A stretch of DNA of 39,236 bases from Folioceros fuciformis (Eukaryota; Anthocerotophyta; Anthocerotopsida; Anthocerotales), in contig JBNGIO010006380.1 in the NCBI GenBank assembly GCA_049999805.1, forward strand, positions 413,578-452,813, given 5' to 3'. The position numbers were made by a program, and so were the translations under genes. Of the stretch, positions 12,070 to 24,764 are shown in pieces (the first letter of the stretch is position 1; each line of letters opens with the position of its first letter). The notes under the pieces were generated by a model. The model saw only the letters and a program-made list of their open reading frames with translations. It did no database searches and was not told where the DNA came from.

Positions 12070-14712
12070 TTGTCGTGCGTGTCATTTTCCCAGAGCAGTG
12101 CCAGGAAGATGGGCACTGTGTGGAAACCAGATCTGTTGTGGACTCATCAAAGTGGCGGGTGTGCAGGGATTCTACCAGAGGCTCCAGTGCAGCTCACCTC
12201 GGGGAATCAGTCGATAGCAATCAGCCAAGCCTCCAGGTGCACCAGTGTAAGAAACCCAGCCCCTTCAATTCCTAGAAAACCTGTGCCTGGGGAAGGATTA
12301 TACACCGAAGGTCGTCGCCAAGAGCAAGAGGTATTGTGGCAACAATTTTTCTTGGATCCTACCATGTGGTGGAATAATAGGCGGGATAAGAAGGGCTCCC
12401 GTTCGCCTGACTTCCGCCATAAGGGATCCGGCGTGGTCCTCTGGTTAAACAATGTATCCAAGCCCATTTGGGTGGATGAGCGGCTCGTTTCTTTAGATAT
12501 GCAGGTGTGTCATGGTGTCTCTCCTTCCAAGTCCAGCTTTCTGGATAGGCCTGAGTTTTACAGTGCTGCAGAATCGGGAATGGGCACAGCGGTTGTAACT
12601 GTGAGCACCTTATGTCAGCAGGGGAAGCTTACGGAGGCCGTTGAAGCCCTGGAATCTCTGGCCCAGACTGACTATCCGGTTTCTCAGTCCCGATAGTATG
12701 GTGTACTGAAGCTGTGTGCAGCTAAGAGGGATCTGGTAGTGGGGCGACGAGTGCATGATCTCATTGTCAAGCTTGGGTACGAGTCGAATACATATTTCGG
12801 GAACCATTTGTTGCGCATGTATGCATGTGGGGGTAGGCTACAGGAGGCCATGGATGTGTTCACCAGGGTGGGCAAACCAGATACCTTCATGTGGGTTTCC
12901 ATGATCTCTGCATATGCCAAGCATGGCAAACCTAGGGAGGCCATACAACTGTACCATGAGATGCGTAAGTCAGGTGTGAAAGCGAATTCTCACGTCTTTG
13001 TAGCTGCCCTTCAAGCCTGTGCGTTTGCCACCGACTTGGAAGCTGGCAAAAGTGTGCACTCGGAAGTGTTGCAAAGCGGCATTCCTCCTGATTTGTTTGT
13101 CGGCACGTGCCTCGTGGACATGTATGTGAAATGCGGGCATCTGGAAGGTGCACGCACCGCCTTTTATAGCATGGCCACAAAAAATGTGGTGACATGGTAT
13201 GCCCTGATTGCGGGGTACACAAATCATGGTCTCGGTCAGTAAGCGCTTGTTCTTTATGGACAAATGGAGCAGGAGGGACAAAGTTGTGGCAGAACATGTT
13301 ACTTTTGCTTGCCTTCTCAAGGCCTGTGCAAGTGCAGGTGCTTTACAGAAGGGTAGGCAGCTGCACTCACAGATTGTGGAAAGGGGACAGTTAACATACT
13401 GGTGGGCACTTGTCTAGTGGATATGTGTGCAAAGTGTGGTGAAATGGACGATGCTCGCCAGGTTTTTGACAACTTGGCGACTAAAAATGTGGTGACATGG
13501 ACAGCCCTGATTGTTGAGTATGCAAATCATGGACTTGGCCAAGAGGCTCTTGTCCTGTATGGTCAGATGGAGGAGGAGGGTCTGATTGTGGTTGACCAGG
13601 TTACTTTGTCTTGCCTTTTAAACGCCTGCGCAAGCGCTGGAGCCCTGCAGAAGGGGAGGCAGCTGAGCTCACAGATTGTGGAAAGTGGACAGCTTGATGA
13701 CGTAGTATTGGGTAACAGCCTGGTGGACATGTACGCAAAGTGTGGAGAACTGCAAGAGGCACGCAAGGTCTTCGATAACTTGACCACAAAAAACGTGGTG
13801 ACATGGAATGCCATGATAGCTGGGTTTGGTACCTGTGATGAAGGTCACAAAGCGGTAGCTTGTTTTGAGGAGATGTTGGCCGCCGGTCTTCAGCCTAGCG
13901 ATGCTACGTTTACTTGCCTTTTAGCTGCGTGCAGTCACGGGGGTCTGGTGAATGAGGGTCGAAAGCACTTCGATTCCATAGTTGAACAGCATGGTATGAA
14001 ACGCACCGTTGAGCACTACATTTGCATGATTGATCTTCTTGGGCGGGCAGGTTATCTAGAAGAGGCAGAGAGCATGCTACTAACATGCGAGAGCAGCCAA
14101 AGCAATGTTGTTGGGTTGACATCTCTGCTGAATGCCTGCAAAAGGCACGGGGATATAGAGATGGCAACACGGTGTTTTGAAAGCCTTGTTAGACTGGAGC
14201 CTCATCAGGCACCTGCTTAAGTGCTCATGGGCAATGTGTATGCCGAGGCCGGTAGGTGGACCGACGCAGAGAGGATTGAGCGACAGAGAATGGTAGCAGG
14301 AGCTAGCAAGAAACCTGCAGTGGCGGGCATTGAGGTGAAGAAACAGGTACATACATTTGTGGTGGGCGAAAAGAGAGCTGATATTACGCTCACGGTGGAG
14401 AGCATGAATCCACGTTTGAAGGAGGAAGGAGGCCACTTGCCGCGCACAAAGTTGGTGTTAAAGTCCATGTCTGAGAAGGAGAAGGAGGATGCGCTTTGTG
14501 GGCATGCTGAGAAGCTAGCTCTGACGTATGGTCTTTTGAATACCCCGAGTGGCACTCCTCTGTTTGTAACCAAGAATCTACGCATGTGCAGTGATTGCCA
14601 CAGTTCCACCGAGATCATGTCAAGAGTTGAACAGAGAGACATTGTTGTACGGGATGGGTACCGCGTACATCGATTTGCAAGGAGTTCTTGCAGTTGCAGG
14701 GGTCGACCGTGA
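12070..14712 (+). pseudogene. PPR protein of the PLS class with DYW:KP-type deaminase domain, broken
   Basis: PLS-class PPR proteins bind organellar RNA, and their C-terminal DYW domain edits bases. After a weakly conserved N-terminus, PPR motifs run from about 12600 to 14100, with repeated NVVTW, ALIxxY, NHGLGQ, VDMYAKCG and GRQLHSQIVE phrases. The tail has KKPAVAGIEV (KP in place of the usual PG box), the zinc/active-site HAEK, CSDCH, and the final CSCRGRP instead of a DYW tripeptide. This is the DYW:KP variant. Breaks: in-frame TAG at 12694, TAA at 13240, about one extra base near 13280, about four missing bases near 13393 and TAA at 14218; outside 13280-13393 all parts stay in one frame. 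No GT-AG pair could remove these breaks. The frame seems otherwise well preserved, so inactivation may be recent. A sequencing error at all five sites is unlikely but untested. Confidence 0.85.
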
Positions 14713-15716
14713 GAATGAGGATCAACTTGCCAGTGTCCAACAAGAGAGCCCCTGGATTCCGGGGGAAGAAACAACAGCCTCCTCAGTAGGATGTGAGAGC
14801 CGAAAGTGGTCTGTACGAGGCATGTAATATGAACTTTAGTCCATTGGAAAAGAACATGTTGGAACCATCGTCCTTGTGATGCTCTACGTATGATCGGCAT
14901 GTTTCTGGAGTAATTCTGGTTCGTCTTCCAAGTGACTTGACACAAGCTGTGACGCTGAGCTCCAGACTCAAAACACAGAGCTCCAAAAACTGAGCACGTC
15001 CAGACCTTGGCAGGGCTCTCTTCTGAGGTTCTCTTCGTTCCAGTTCTTCTTCTTCGAAGAGCTCGGTCTGACTGAAGCAGCCCTTTCAGCTGGAGGTGTG
15101 TGCCACGATTTCCTAACTTCATTAAATCCACGTCCATTTACTCACCTAAAGATGAGGCCGATTACCGTATCTATCGTGAGACTGTAAGCTGTCCCCGTAC
15201 GCGTGTGGCTGTCCTGATCCTCATTCATATTTTCGGTGTCTCTGAGTAATCCAAGGCAGTGCGCTGTACGGCCAATTTCTGTGTTGGCGGTTGTCGATTG
15301 TGGGTTAGGCTGATGGAGTGCAGGATTCACAGCTGCATTCTGGATCTGGGCACTTGGGATCAGGGCTCTAAGAAGGGACTGGTATAGACGACCGAGTCCT
15401 GTGATTGCTGTGCGGATGTCGTGTCGGGTCGATTTACTCGAGGAAGACCATTGGTGCATTTGTGGACTGCTTCTGCACTGCTGCAGGAGGCGTGTTACGG
15501 TGTTTGTAGCCGACCTGTGGGTGGTTTGGAGCCGGAATTTGGAGCTTCGTTGGTGGAGGAGTCCTTCGAGGAAACACATCATGCCAACTCTTAAGCAGAA
15601 AGTGGAGTGATGTGGTGTGACGCTACACGCTGCACTGGAATCCGTCCTAAGACAGCCTTTCTTTACGTTGTTGAGGAAAGAGGTAGCAGTGAGGTGATTT
15701 TACTGGTGCTGTACTG
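14713..15716. other. Spacer between PPR relic and RNase III gene
   Basis: It probably holds the old 3' UTR of the PPR gene and the promoter and 5' UTR of the RNase III gene. A short ATG frame with a good donor (around 15150-15182) could be an upstream exon, but I could not join it in phase to the downstream coding exon. Nothing else was recognised. Confidence 0.4.
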
Positions 15717-18432
15717 ATGCCAAAAACGTCGCAGATGTTGTTGAAACTTCTGATTGGAAGAAGCTTGGAAGTTCAGGTGCTTGATGTGGCTGACAAACGA
15801 GATGCACAGATGGATGGAATCTCTGTGGGAATCCACAACGTCGTCCAAGTGATTCTGCCTGCTGTGGATCGGAGAAACGGTGGATGCCACGTGAGCAAGG
15901 TGTCTGCCGACCTTTTACTGGTCATGCAACCTCTCAGATGCCTGAGCTCTCTCTCGTGGTCACTTTCGAGCGAGGCACTTAATTGGCACAGAGTAGCTGG
16001 TAGGAGTTGTGTTCATCGTGAAAGTGTGACTGTTTTGGACTCTTCGAGGGATGCACCTGCGTTTTCTTTGGGAGGGTGCTGGAGGAGGTTCAGAGAATTA
16101 GGTTACATGGATGTTCTGACGAGTACCATAAGCTTCGACAATAGTGCCTTCGGAGTGTTCGGACTTTCCACCTCCCTGAGGAGACAGGCGAAATGTAGAG
16201 ATGTCAATTACGCCACTCTGCAATTTGAGCTTGTGAACCAGGAAGATGATGGCCTCGCACATGAAGGCAGGGTGGAGGATTCTGAGGTTGTCCAACCTAC
16301 TTCGGACAATCTTTCCAAAACAGTCGTGCAGGCAGGCGAACCCGGCATCCAATCTGGAATTGGTGTCAATGGTACTGGTGAATCTGATTTTGGGAGTGAG
16401 ATCTTTGTCTGCGGTAAGGATCAGGATCATAGCCTAGTGCGGGCTGCGGCTTTTTCAACTGGTTCTGAAGCCTGTGCATCCAAGACCCATGGTGCCTCAT
16501 GCCAGGAAAAAAAGGCCCCTCCTCCTGAGAGTTGGTGGAGTATTGGGGATTCCATTTCGGAGACATTACATCTACCCAACGGCTTCGATCAACAAGTAGA
16601 GGTACTTTGACTGATGAAGCTCTGTTGTTTGCTTAGAACACTGTTTGGAGGTTCCGCAGTCGCATTTACTGTGTCAATTGGCAGAAGTTATTTAATGCGC
16701 TCAAATGCCGACTGGACTCTAGAGAACTTCTGTTGCGAGTTCTGGTGGGTTTTGTTTTTTCAAAGTCATGTTCAGTATTTTGACGCAAGTTGGCATACGC
16801 ACCCGTTGTCTGCACCGTAGGCTGGCTATGTATCTCGTGGCAACAACAGAATCGCAGTAGATGATCTGGCTCCTTTGAGAGCCTGTCTTGTGAAAAGCGC
16901 TGCGAGATTTCATGGCCAATCAGGAACTGAAGTCCTACCTCAATTAGGTGCACAGGAGCTATTACGAAGCCAACATGCCAGTTGCAATCCGGGATCAGAA
17001 AAAGACAACACACTGCAGAGGTTCAGCCCCTGCTGTCAATCCAGATGGAACGACGGAGGCTATCTCCGCAGTTACTTTCTCAGAGTGTCACTTCCAGGTA
17101 CGTAGTCCTCTGTTTTCGTATGAAGGGTGTGGTGAATAGGAGGAATTGTTCAGATGGGTGTCTTACAGAGAACCGTGCAGGCACGACAGAATCTGGCTCT
17201 GCTTGGCGATGGTTTGCTCAGTTTCATCACCATTGAGAGTTTGATTCATGAACGGGCCTTCCAAGCAAGTGTGAGCCTTGAAAAAACGTTTCCAATCTTG
17301 AAACAAGCTCCTCCTTGTAGCTACTGTTCTGTCAGTTAACACATTGCAAGGTTTCTGTCACTGCGACTTCGTAAGAGCTGCATCTAACGCCATGTTTCAG
17401 GGCGGCGAGATCACCCAACGTAGGTCTCAGCTAGTAAGCAGCTTCTTCGTCGTGCTGTGTATTTCACTAGTCTGTGTTTTTCGAAGCTGGGTGCCATTTT
17501 GTTGATGCGGCCAGCTAATCAGCAATATGTTGGCAGGTGTGTAACAACAATCTGGGACGAGTTTGGTCATCTTTGGGCCTTGACGATTTGCCCTTGGCGC
17601 ATCTATCTGTCGCTGAAAGAAACGGCTCGAAAACTCAGGTTCCTTCCCATCTTAATGTCTCTTTGCTTCCATCTCTGTTGATTTTATACCGAGTGGAATG
17701 CATGACAACTGACCACTAGATCCACAGGTGCACCTTTATTCTGATACATTTGAAGCGCTTCTTGGGGCTTTGAATGAAGAGAAGGTATGTTCTCCTGCTG
17801 TCAGCATGAATTGTCTGAACTCTGAGGTCACGTTAGTTCAAGGTCTGTCAATTCTGTGCACATATCCAACCTGTCCTGGAATCCTGAGCCATATAGTGTG
17901 GGGTTTTTTGTTTCTTTTTTGTCAGGGTTGCAAGTGGGTTGCAGACTTCGTAAAACAACAAGTCTTACCACTTCTGTGGGGTGTAGACAAGGTGAGGCCG
18001 GGCTGTGCTGGACGTAGAAATCACGCGCTTTGTAACTTCTCGTTGAGATGACAACCTTGCAATTCGTTGAATCTTATAGGGGTTGCTTGTGTACCACTTC
18101 AGGTACCAAGCCCCATTGCCTCGCTCCAAGAGCTTACAATGGTTTCCCTTCACGTCACACCAACCTACAAGTCAGTCCCTCATTACCTGGTCTTTGTTTC
18201 CTGTCGAGTATCGCAGTATCCTTACTTTCATGCCAACAGGTTGATTGGTATCGACAACAAGGACACGCTGCTGCAAGTATTTCGAGTCCGAGTGTATGTG
18301 AAAGGTGTTCGAATGGCCACAGGGTTGGGCTCATCACACAAGCTCGCCAAACAGGATGCAGCTAGGAAAGCAGTGCTGAAGTGGCCAGAGCGGATTGACT
18401 TACTGTCAAAGCTTCCAGGACATAATACATGA
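15717..18432 (+). CDS. RNase III domain plus dsRBD protein, ten exons
   Basis: RNase III proteins cleave or bind double-stranded RNA. Exons: 15717-16601, 16685-16744, 16948-17097, 17154-17270, 17401-17433, 17537-17638, 17728-17784, 17926-17991, 18103-18170, 18240-18432, giving 576 residues. Exon 4 may instead start at 17169, also in frame. Residues 1-295 match no family I know. The RNase III domain follows: LFNALKCRLDSRELLLRVL, VHRSYYEA (316-323), LALLGDGLL (379-387), GGEITQRRSQL, then SDTFEALLGAL (454-464). The dsRBD (about 491-560) has PSPIASLQEL, RVRVYVKGV and the GLGSSHKLAKQDAARKAV helix. Asp384, Asp455 and Glu458 match metal-binding positions, but the glutamates of the usual E-R-L-E-F-L-G-D read Q-N-L-A-L-L-G-D, so activity may be reduced. 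One RNase III domain plus one dsRBD suggests an RTL-like or organellar protein, not Dicer. The start is the first ATG after an in-frame stop; an upstream exon is possible. Confidence 0.8.
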
Positions 18433-18734
18433 TTTAAATCTCTGCAATGCATGGAACAAAAACCAGTACTGCGAAGCATGCAGGAAATGGCCAACCCTCG
18501 CCTTGCTAAAGCTTTTGGCAAGACTTCACATCTAAGCAGCTGGCTTGGAGGTGCAGGGAAGTCTAGACCTTTCCAGCAAATGTAAAGAGCAGTGCCGTGG
18601 AATCTTCCCATGACACCAAGTCCGTGGTCGAAGAGGTCGCCACTGTCGCAGCTGAGAGAAACAGCAAGAAAAGACGGCAAGATGGGCCGGGGCAAGGATA
18701 TGAACGCCCTGGTTATGGGGATAATGAGACATAG

Positions 18735-20153
<1,419 letters not shown>

Positions 20154-21651
20154 ATTATCGTTTGCCGAGCCTTCCAATGGGTCTAGAAATGTTGTGAAAC
20201 GTGGTTGGCATTTGCCGCAGAGTGACCGAATGGTCTGAGTCCAGTCGTGACAACTCTGGAATGTACAGATCTTGATTTATGTGAATTCTTTCAGCAGTTG
20301 TAATTCGAAAAGATTGGCAGTCGCTATTGTGTGCACTCGTTTTCTGAATGTCGAGGACCTTGATGAGACGACGTTGGGTCAAGGTTTTGAAGTTCAAGGA
20401 CTGTCCCATGGTAGTGACATGTTCTCAAATGCACACAACCGAGTGTATGAAGGTGCGAGGAATAATAATCAGACAACTGTGAACTCAACAATCGTATGCT
20501 TGAAATGTGTGGTGATGCAAAACATCTTGTCCACACGTACCCTGACCAGTCGGATTGATCATGTACATAATCCGAAGCGGAGGAGGGAAGAAGGTTGACG
20601 GCTCTCGAAGCTCTCAACAGCTATTTGGTGTGAAGCTTCATGTCGTCCGAGAACAGTTCATTTCGATATTTCCCATACTCTAAATCATCGGACCCTTTGG
20701 TAGGAGCATGTATTGATAATGTGATGGTGAGCTGTCAATCTCATCCAGCCACTGACGATGGCCAGCACTACAAAATTAGACATGAAGGATCTTGCCTCTT
20801 CCCCCCTCTTGAAGCTGAAGGTGCTGTAGCTGGCGTCAGTGAACGCTCAGACCTGACAAAACAATGGAATTCCAGAGAACGGCCAGGATCCTCTACTGTA
20901 CGTTGTTTAGGGAGGCTAGCCTCCTTACGTCATCTAGCCCCAATGAGTCCAAATGGTGTGTACAGTGGTGGTGCAGGCCCATAGGACACGGCACCACTGT
21001 GCATAGCAGGCAGGAGATCCCTTCACTCGGAGACTATATAGGGCCTTATTGGGTTAGGAAACCGTGTGATGTGAGGATAGGAATTCAGGCTACTGACCAC
21101 CGATAGAGCACAACCCATTGGTAGATCACGAATCTCGCCCCCAGGGCTTCCCTTTCCATCGTTGATTCTCGGTGCAATGATTCTCATGCTGAATAAAATA
21201 ATTCCCTTGGCTTGACCATTGGTCACTCAGTCGGACAGGACAAAACTCCTTGCCCTAAAGGACAATCAGTGAACATGCTTTCGCTCTTGTGAGAGACGAA
21301 GGTGATCCGTGCAGGACGGGCATTCCGTCATGAAAGATCTTGCAAATGCCAGATAAATAGATCAACCAAACATGACAGGTGCTCTTGGAAAAAGCGCTTA
21401 GGATCAGAGCCATCTTGGCTCGCGGATGGAAACGGAAATGCTTCAAAGACGTTGCCAGAAGGGATGACAAATTCTTATCCTGCATATACTTAACCCAGAA
21501 TCATAACAGAAACTCGACAATCGACTTCAAATTAGGGTCTTCAGAATGTGAGTGTAGCTACACTTTCTGGATATGCGACCGTACTACTTAGTCCCTGAGT
21601 GCAGAACCATATTAGGGGTTCGACATTGTTTGACACCTCCTGACAGCCGCC
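20154..21651. other. 1.5 kb spacer between polyubiquitin and XAP5
   Basis: It contains the polyubiquitin 3' UTR and the upstream region of XAP5. A TATA-like CTATATAG occurs near 21034-21041, about 610 bases before the XAP5 start codon, which is far for a core promoter unless the 5' UTR is long or spliced. Short open frames show no family similarity. Confidence 0.4.
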
Positions 21652-23841
21652 ATGTCGGGCATGGGCGATGGTTACGTGGGCACTGCGCAAGACGCTGCCC
21701 GCATCCGTCGCTTGGAGAAGCAGCGTGAAGTTGAGCGCAAGCGGATTCAGGAATTGAAGAAAAAATCGGCGGAGGGCCCGGGTGGTCTGCTTCAGTTTGG
21801 TTCGGGCACCTCGGAGGTGAGCTTGTGATATTTTTCAGAGGCACCAGACTAGGCCGTGTGAGCTTAGGTTTGAGCACTGGTTTTGCTCGTTGCAGCTTCT
21901 GGAGAGTGCGTTCAAGAAAGAGACAGTTGGTCTTGTGACTAGGGAGCAATTTGTAGAGAAGGTACTTCCGCAACCCAGTCTCTTCATACGCAGTTACTTG
22001 TAGGCACGGGTGTCAGGTTTCTAATCTGGTCCCCGGACAGAGGGTTAATCTTCGGAGTAAGATTGAGGAGGAGGAGAAAGAGAAGCAACAAAAACTCGCG
22101 CAGGAGTATGTGACACTTTCCTTTCGTGCATCCGTTTTCGACCATGTATGAAAAGTGCTGCTCTTTACGCATTGGGGGATCACCGTGGTAGTGAAAGTGC
22201 AGGGAAGAAGAACGCCATTTACAGAAGCGGAAGAAACGAAGGGCTAAAGTTCCATCTCGGTTGTCCTTCGCTGAAGAACTGGATGGAGACACCGATGAGG
22301 ATGAGAACGGTGCAAATGGTGTGTTCAAATTTTTGAAGGGTTTTGTCTGGTTTTATTCCCCTTCTTCGTCCTTGCCAGGGGTAGTGGTGGAGCATCTCTG
22401 TTTTGTCGCACATGGGGCAACTCACTTCTGCTGGCCTGTCGTGTGTTTTGCCCTGTATGTTGTCTAGAGGCGTCTAACCAGAATGTGGCACTGTAGAGGA
22501 CAAAACGAAGAAACAAAAGCTAGGAAAGTTTGGGAAAGATCCAGCTGTAGAGACTGGTTTTCTTCCAGACAGGTGAGGTTCCATAGGCTAAATGTTTGAT
22601 AATGTCTTGGCAGTCTTTCTGGTGTGCCGGTGAAGTTTGGCAGAGCTTTTCGAGTTGTTTTATCTTAATTTTGCATTGTAAGGGAGAGGAGGTGGGTGCT
22701 CCAGAGAGCGGGAGGCTGAAGAGCAGGCAGAAAGGGAAAGGCTTCGCAAGCAATGGAACAACGAGCAGGAGCGTATAAAGAGTAAGTGTTGTTGGAATTC
22801 CAAACTTAAGGTTTCTGGAATCACTGAATTGATGTCATACCTATGACTTCTATGACTTGGCACCATTGCATATTGCGTTTGGGTTTCCACCTTACAGTTT
22901 CACTGTTCACTGTAGATGAACCCTTGGAAATCACATATAGCTACTGGGATGGTGCTGGGCACCGAAGAGTCATCCAGGTCTTGATGCTGGCTGGTTTTTT
23001 AAACTTGTACCATGTCAAGGAAGAAGAATCCTTGATGGATCTGCGGTGCCTGATGCAGGTTCGGAAAGGAGACTCTATCGCGGATTTTTTGCGGGCTGTT
23101 CAGCAGCAGTTGGCATCAGAGTTCAGAGAAATTCGGACAGCATCTGTTGAAAACCTCCTGTATGTCAAAGAGGATCTGATAATCCCGCACGTAAGTGCCC
23201 CTCAAACTTAGTGAGATTGTCCTTGCAGAAGCATTTCACACCTACTTAAGCTGTCAAAGTGGGTGTTTGATTTGCGAAATGATAATTGATAACCTTGGAT
23301 GATTTCAGCAACATAGTTTCTACGAGCTCATCATCAACAAAGCCAGGGGTAAAAGAAAAAAAAAAAAAAAAAAAAACGGACCTACTTTCGGTTTTGTTTC
23401 AGATGCATGCCAGGCTCTGATGTTTTATCCGTTCTCAACAGCTTTTCCACTTCGACGTCCACGAAGATATCAGAACTATAGCAGATGCAACCATTGAGAA
23501 GGATGAAGTACGTGGTGAACGATTTCGTCTTAAGCTGAAGCACTTTGCGTTCAGCCACAGTAGAAGCAGCCTGTTCCTGATTTTCTGGTTCTGGTCCCTT
23601 CGATTTTCAGTCTCATGCAGGAAAGGTGGTGGAGCGACACTGGTATGAAAAGAACAAGCACATATTTCCAGCATCCAGATGGGAGGTGAGTGCTCTTGTT
23701 CCTTTCCCGTGGAACGCCTATGTGTGCCAAGATCAGCCTTCTCTGAGCCATGTGGTAGCCTTTAACTTACTCATGCCCCCTTCACCTCAGATTTACGATC
23801 CTACCAAAAAATGGGAGCGATATACGATTCATGGTGACTGA
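21652..23841 (+). CDS. XCT: XAP5 / XCT (XAP5 circadian timekeeper, FAM50 family), twelve exons
   Basis: XAP5 proteins are nuclear; in Arabidopsis XCT affects the clock, light responses, small RNAs and splicing. Exons: 21652-21816, 21896-21961, 22041-22105, 22203-22318, 22497-22572, 22705-22781, 22916-22977, 23059-23190, 23309-23395, 23442-23507, 23611-23685, 23791-23841 (345 residues; Arabidopsis about 337). Conserved stretches appear in order: [15 protein letters not shown], a charged N-terminal helix, [113 protein letters not shown] and [11 protein letters not shown]. The start is the family start. One oddity: where plants have KSGP after ARG, exon 9 carries an in-frame A21 tract, read as K-R-K6-N-G-P. 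To stay in frame I must end it at 23395, leaving a 46-nt intron; the donor at 23349 would shift the frame. That junction is uncertain, the rest is firm. Confidence 0.92.
23356..23376. repeat. A21 homopolymer inside or beside XAP5 exon 9
   Basis: Twenty-one consecutive A follow GGTAAAAG. In the exon 9 frame they encode lysines and lead without a shift into Asn-Gly-Pro. Confidence 0.8.
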
Positions 23842-24764
23842 ATCAGCCGTGAGGTACCCGATACTGGAGCGCTGATTGTTAGGACTCCATATCTCAATCT
23901 GTCTCCTCTCATGAAACGGGGTTGGAGCACCCATCTTGGGACGAATTTCGGAATAGAGCGTAACAGTAAGGAGGCTGTACGAGTGTGCATTATCACGCTT
24001 GTCGAACTCTAGAGCCATGATGTTGTCACAGGCTCGTGGAAGCTCGAATTATCTCTGGAGTTGAACCACTACCCGCTCGTAACGAACTCACGTGGACGCA
24101 GAGTCCTCTCCTGGATTTATGATATGAAGTTACGTTGTAGTCTGCAAAATGGATGAAATTCAATTTGTTCATAATCGCCACATGTCGGGTAGCGCAATCC
24201 GTTGCGGGTCCGCAACTGTCCTTAAATACACCGAGTGAGAAAATGGTTGAACAATCGGCCGAGGAAATCGTCCATGAAATGGTTGAACAATCGGCCGAGG
24301 AAAGCCTCACATCGGGAAAGTGACCCACGCGCATCTGCATTAGTAGCGGAATTTGGCAAGCCAATCGGGTCGCTACTGTGGCTGACGAGGAAAGTAGCAG
24401 GCTGCAAATACATCATACATAGGGATTATGGAGCCAATTCCAGACTCCAACCGGTTGTTACTACCAATCAGCTACGACGCTGCCTCCACCCGATCACCGC
24501 CTGCGCCTGTGTACATAGCACTTGCCCAGCCAACTTTGGTTGTCTTCTACTTGTTCTACAAAGGCGCTCGGGACGTACGTCTTCCAGAAGAAGCGCACCG
24601 CCTCCATAAAAGGGGTCCGCAAATCTCAAAATTTCTCAAGCCTCTGGGTGGGGATCGCTGTTTATCCAGTTCCACCGGCTTCCTGACGGGGTAGGCTGCT
24701 AGCAAATCGCTGGAGGGCTTTTACACTGGTGCCGGGTGAGCCTGTGCTGACGAGTGGCCCATCA
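23842..24764. other. Convergent 3' region between XAP5 and TFIIH p44
   Basis: The two genes face each other, so this 0.9 kb should hold both 3' UTRs and terminators. No clear poly(A) signal could be assigned on either strand. A 36-bp tandem repeat is listed separately. Confidence 0.5.
24241..24303. repeat. 36-bp tandem duplication
   Basis: AAATGGTTGAACAATCGGCC followed by GAGGAAA occurs at 24241 and again at 24277; the 27 core bases are identical in the two copies, with a 9-base linker after the first. Confidence 0.9.

Noticed and set aside
12694-14220. Rescue of the PPR stops by U-to-C RNA editing
   Set aside because: That editing acts on organellar transcripts, this is a nuclear gene, and two indels would remain.
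14217-15137. 306-codon minus-strand frame
   Set aside because: About half is antisense to the DYW:KP domain, and no family motif is present.
20272-20598. 108-codon frame after polyubiquitin
   Set aside because: No similarity, no splice partners, and it lies in the expected 3' flank.
24241-24303. CRISPR-like repeat
   Set aside because: Only two tandem copies with a short linker in a plant nuclear context; no array or cas genes.
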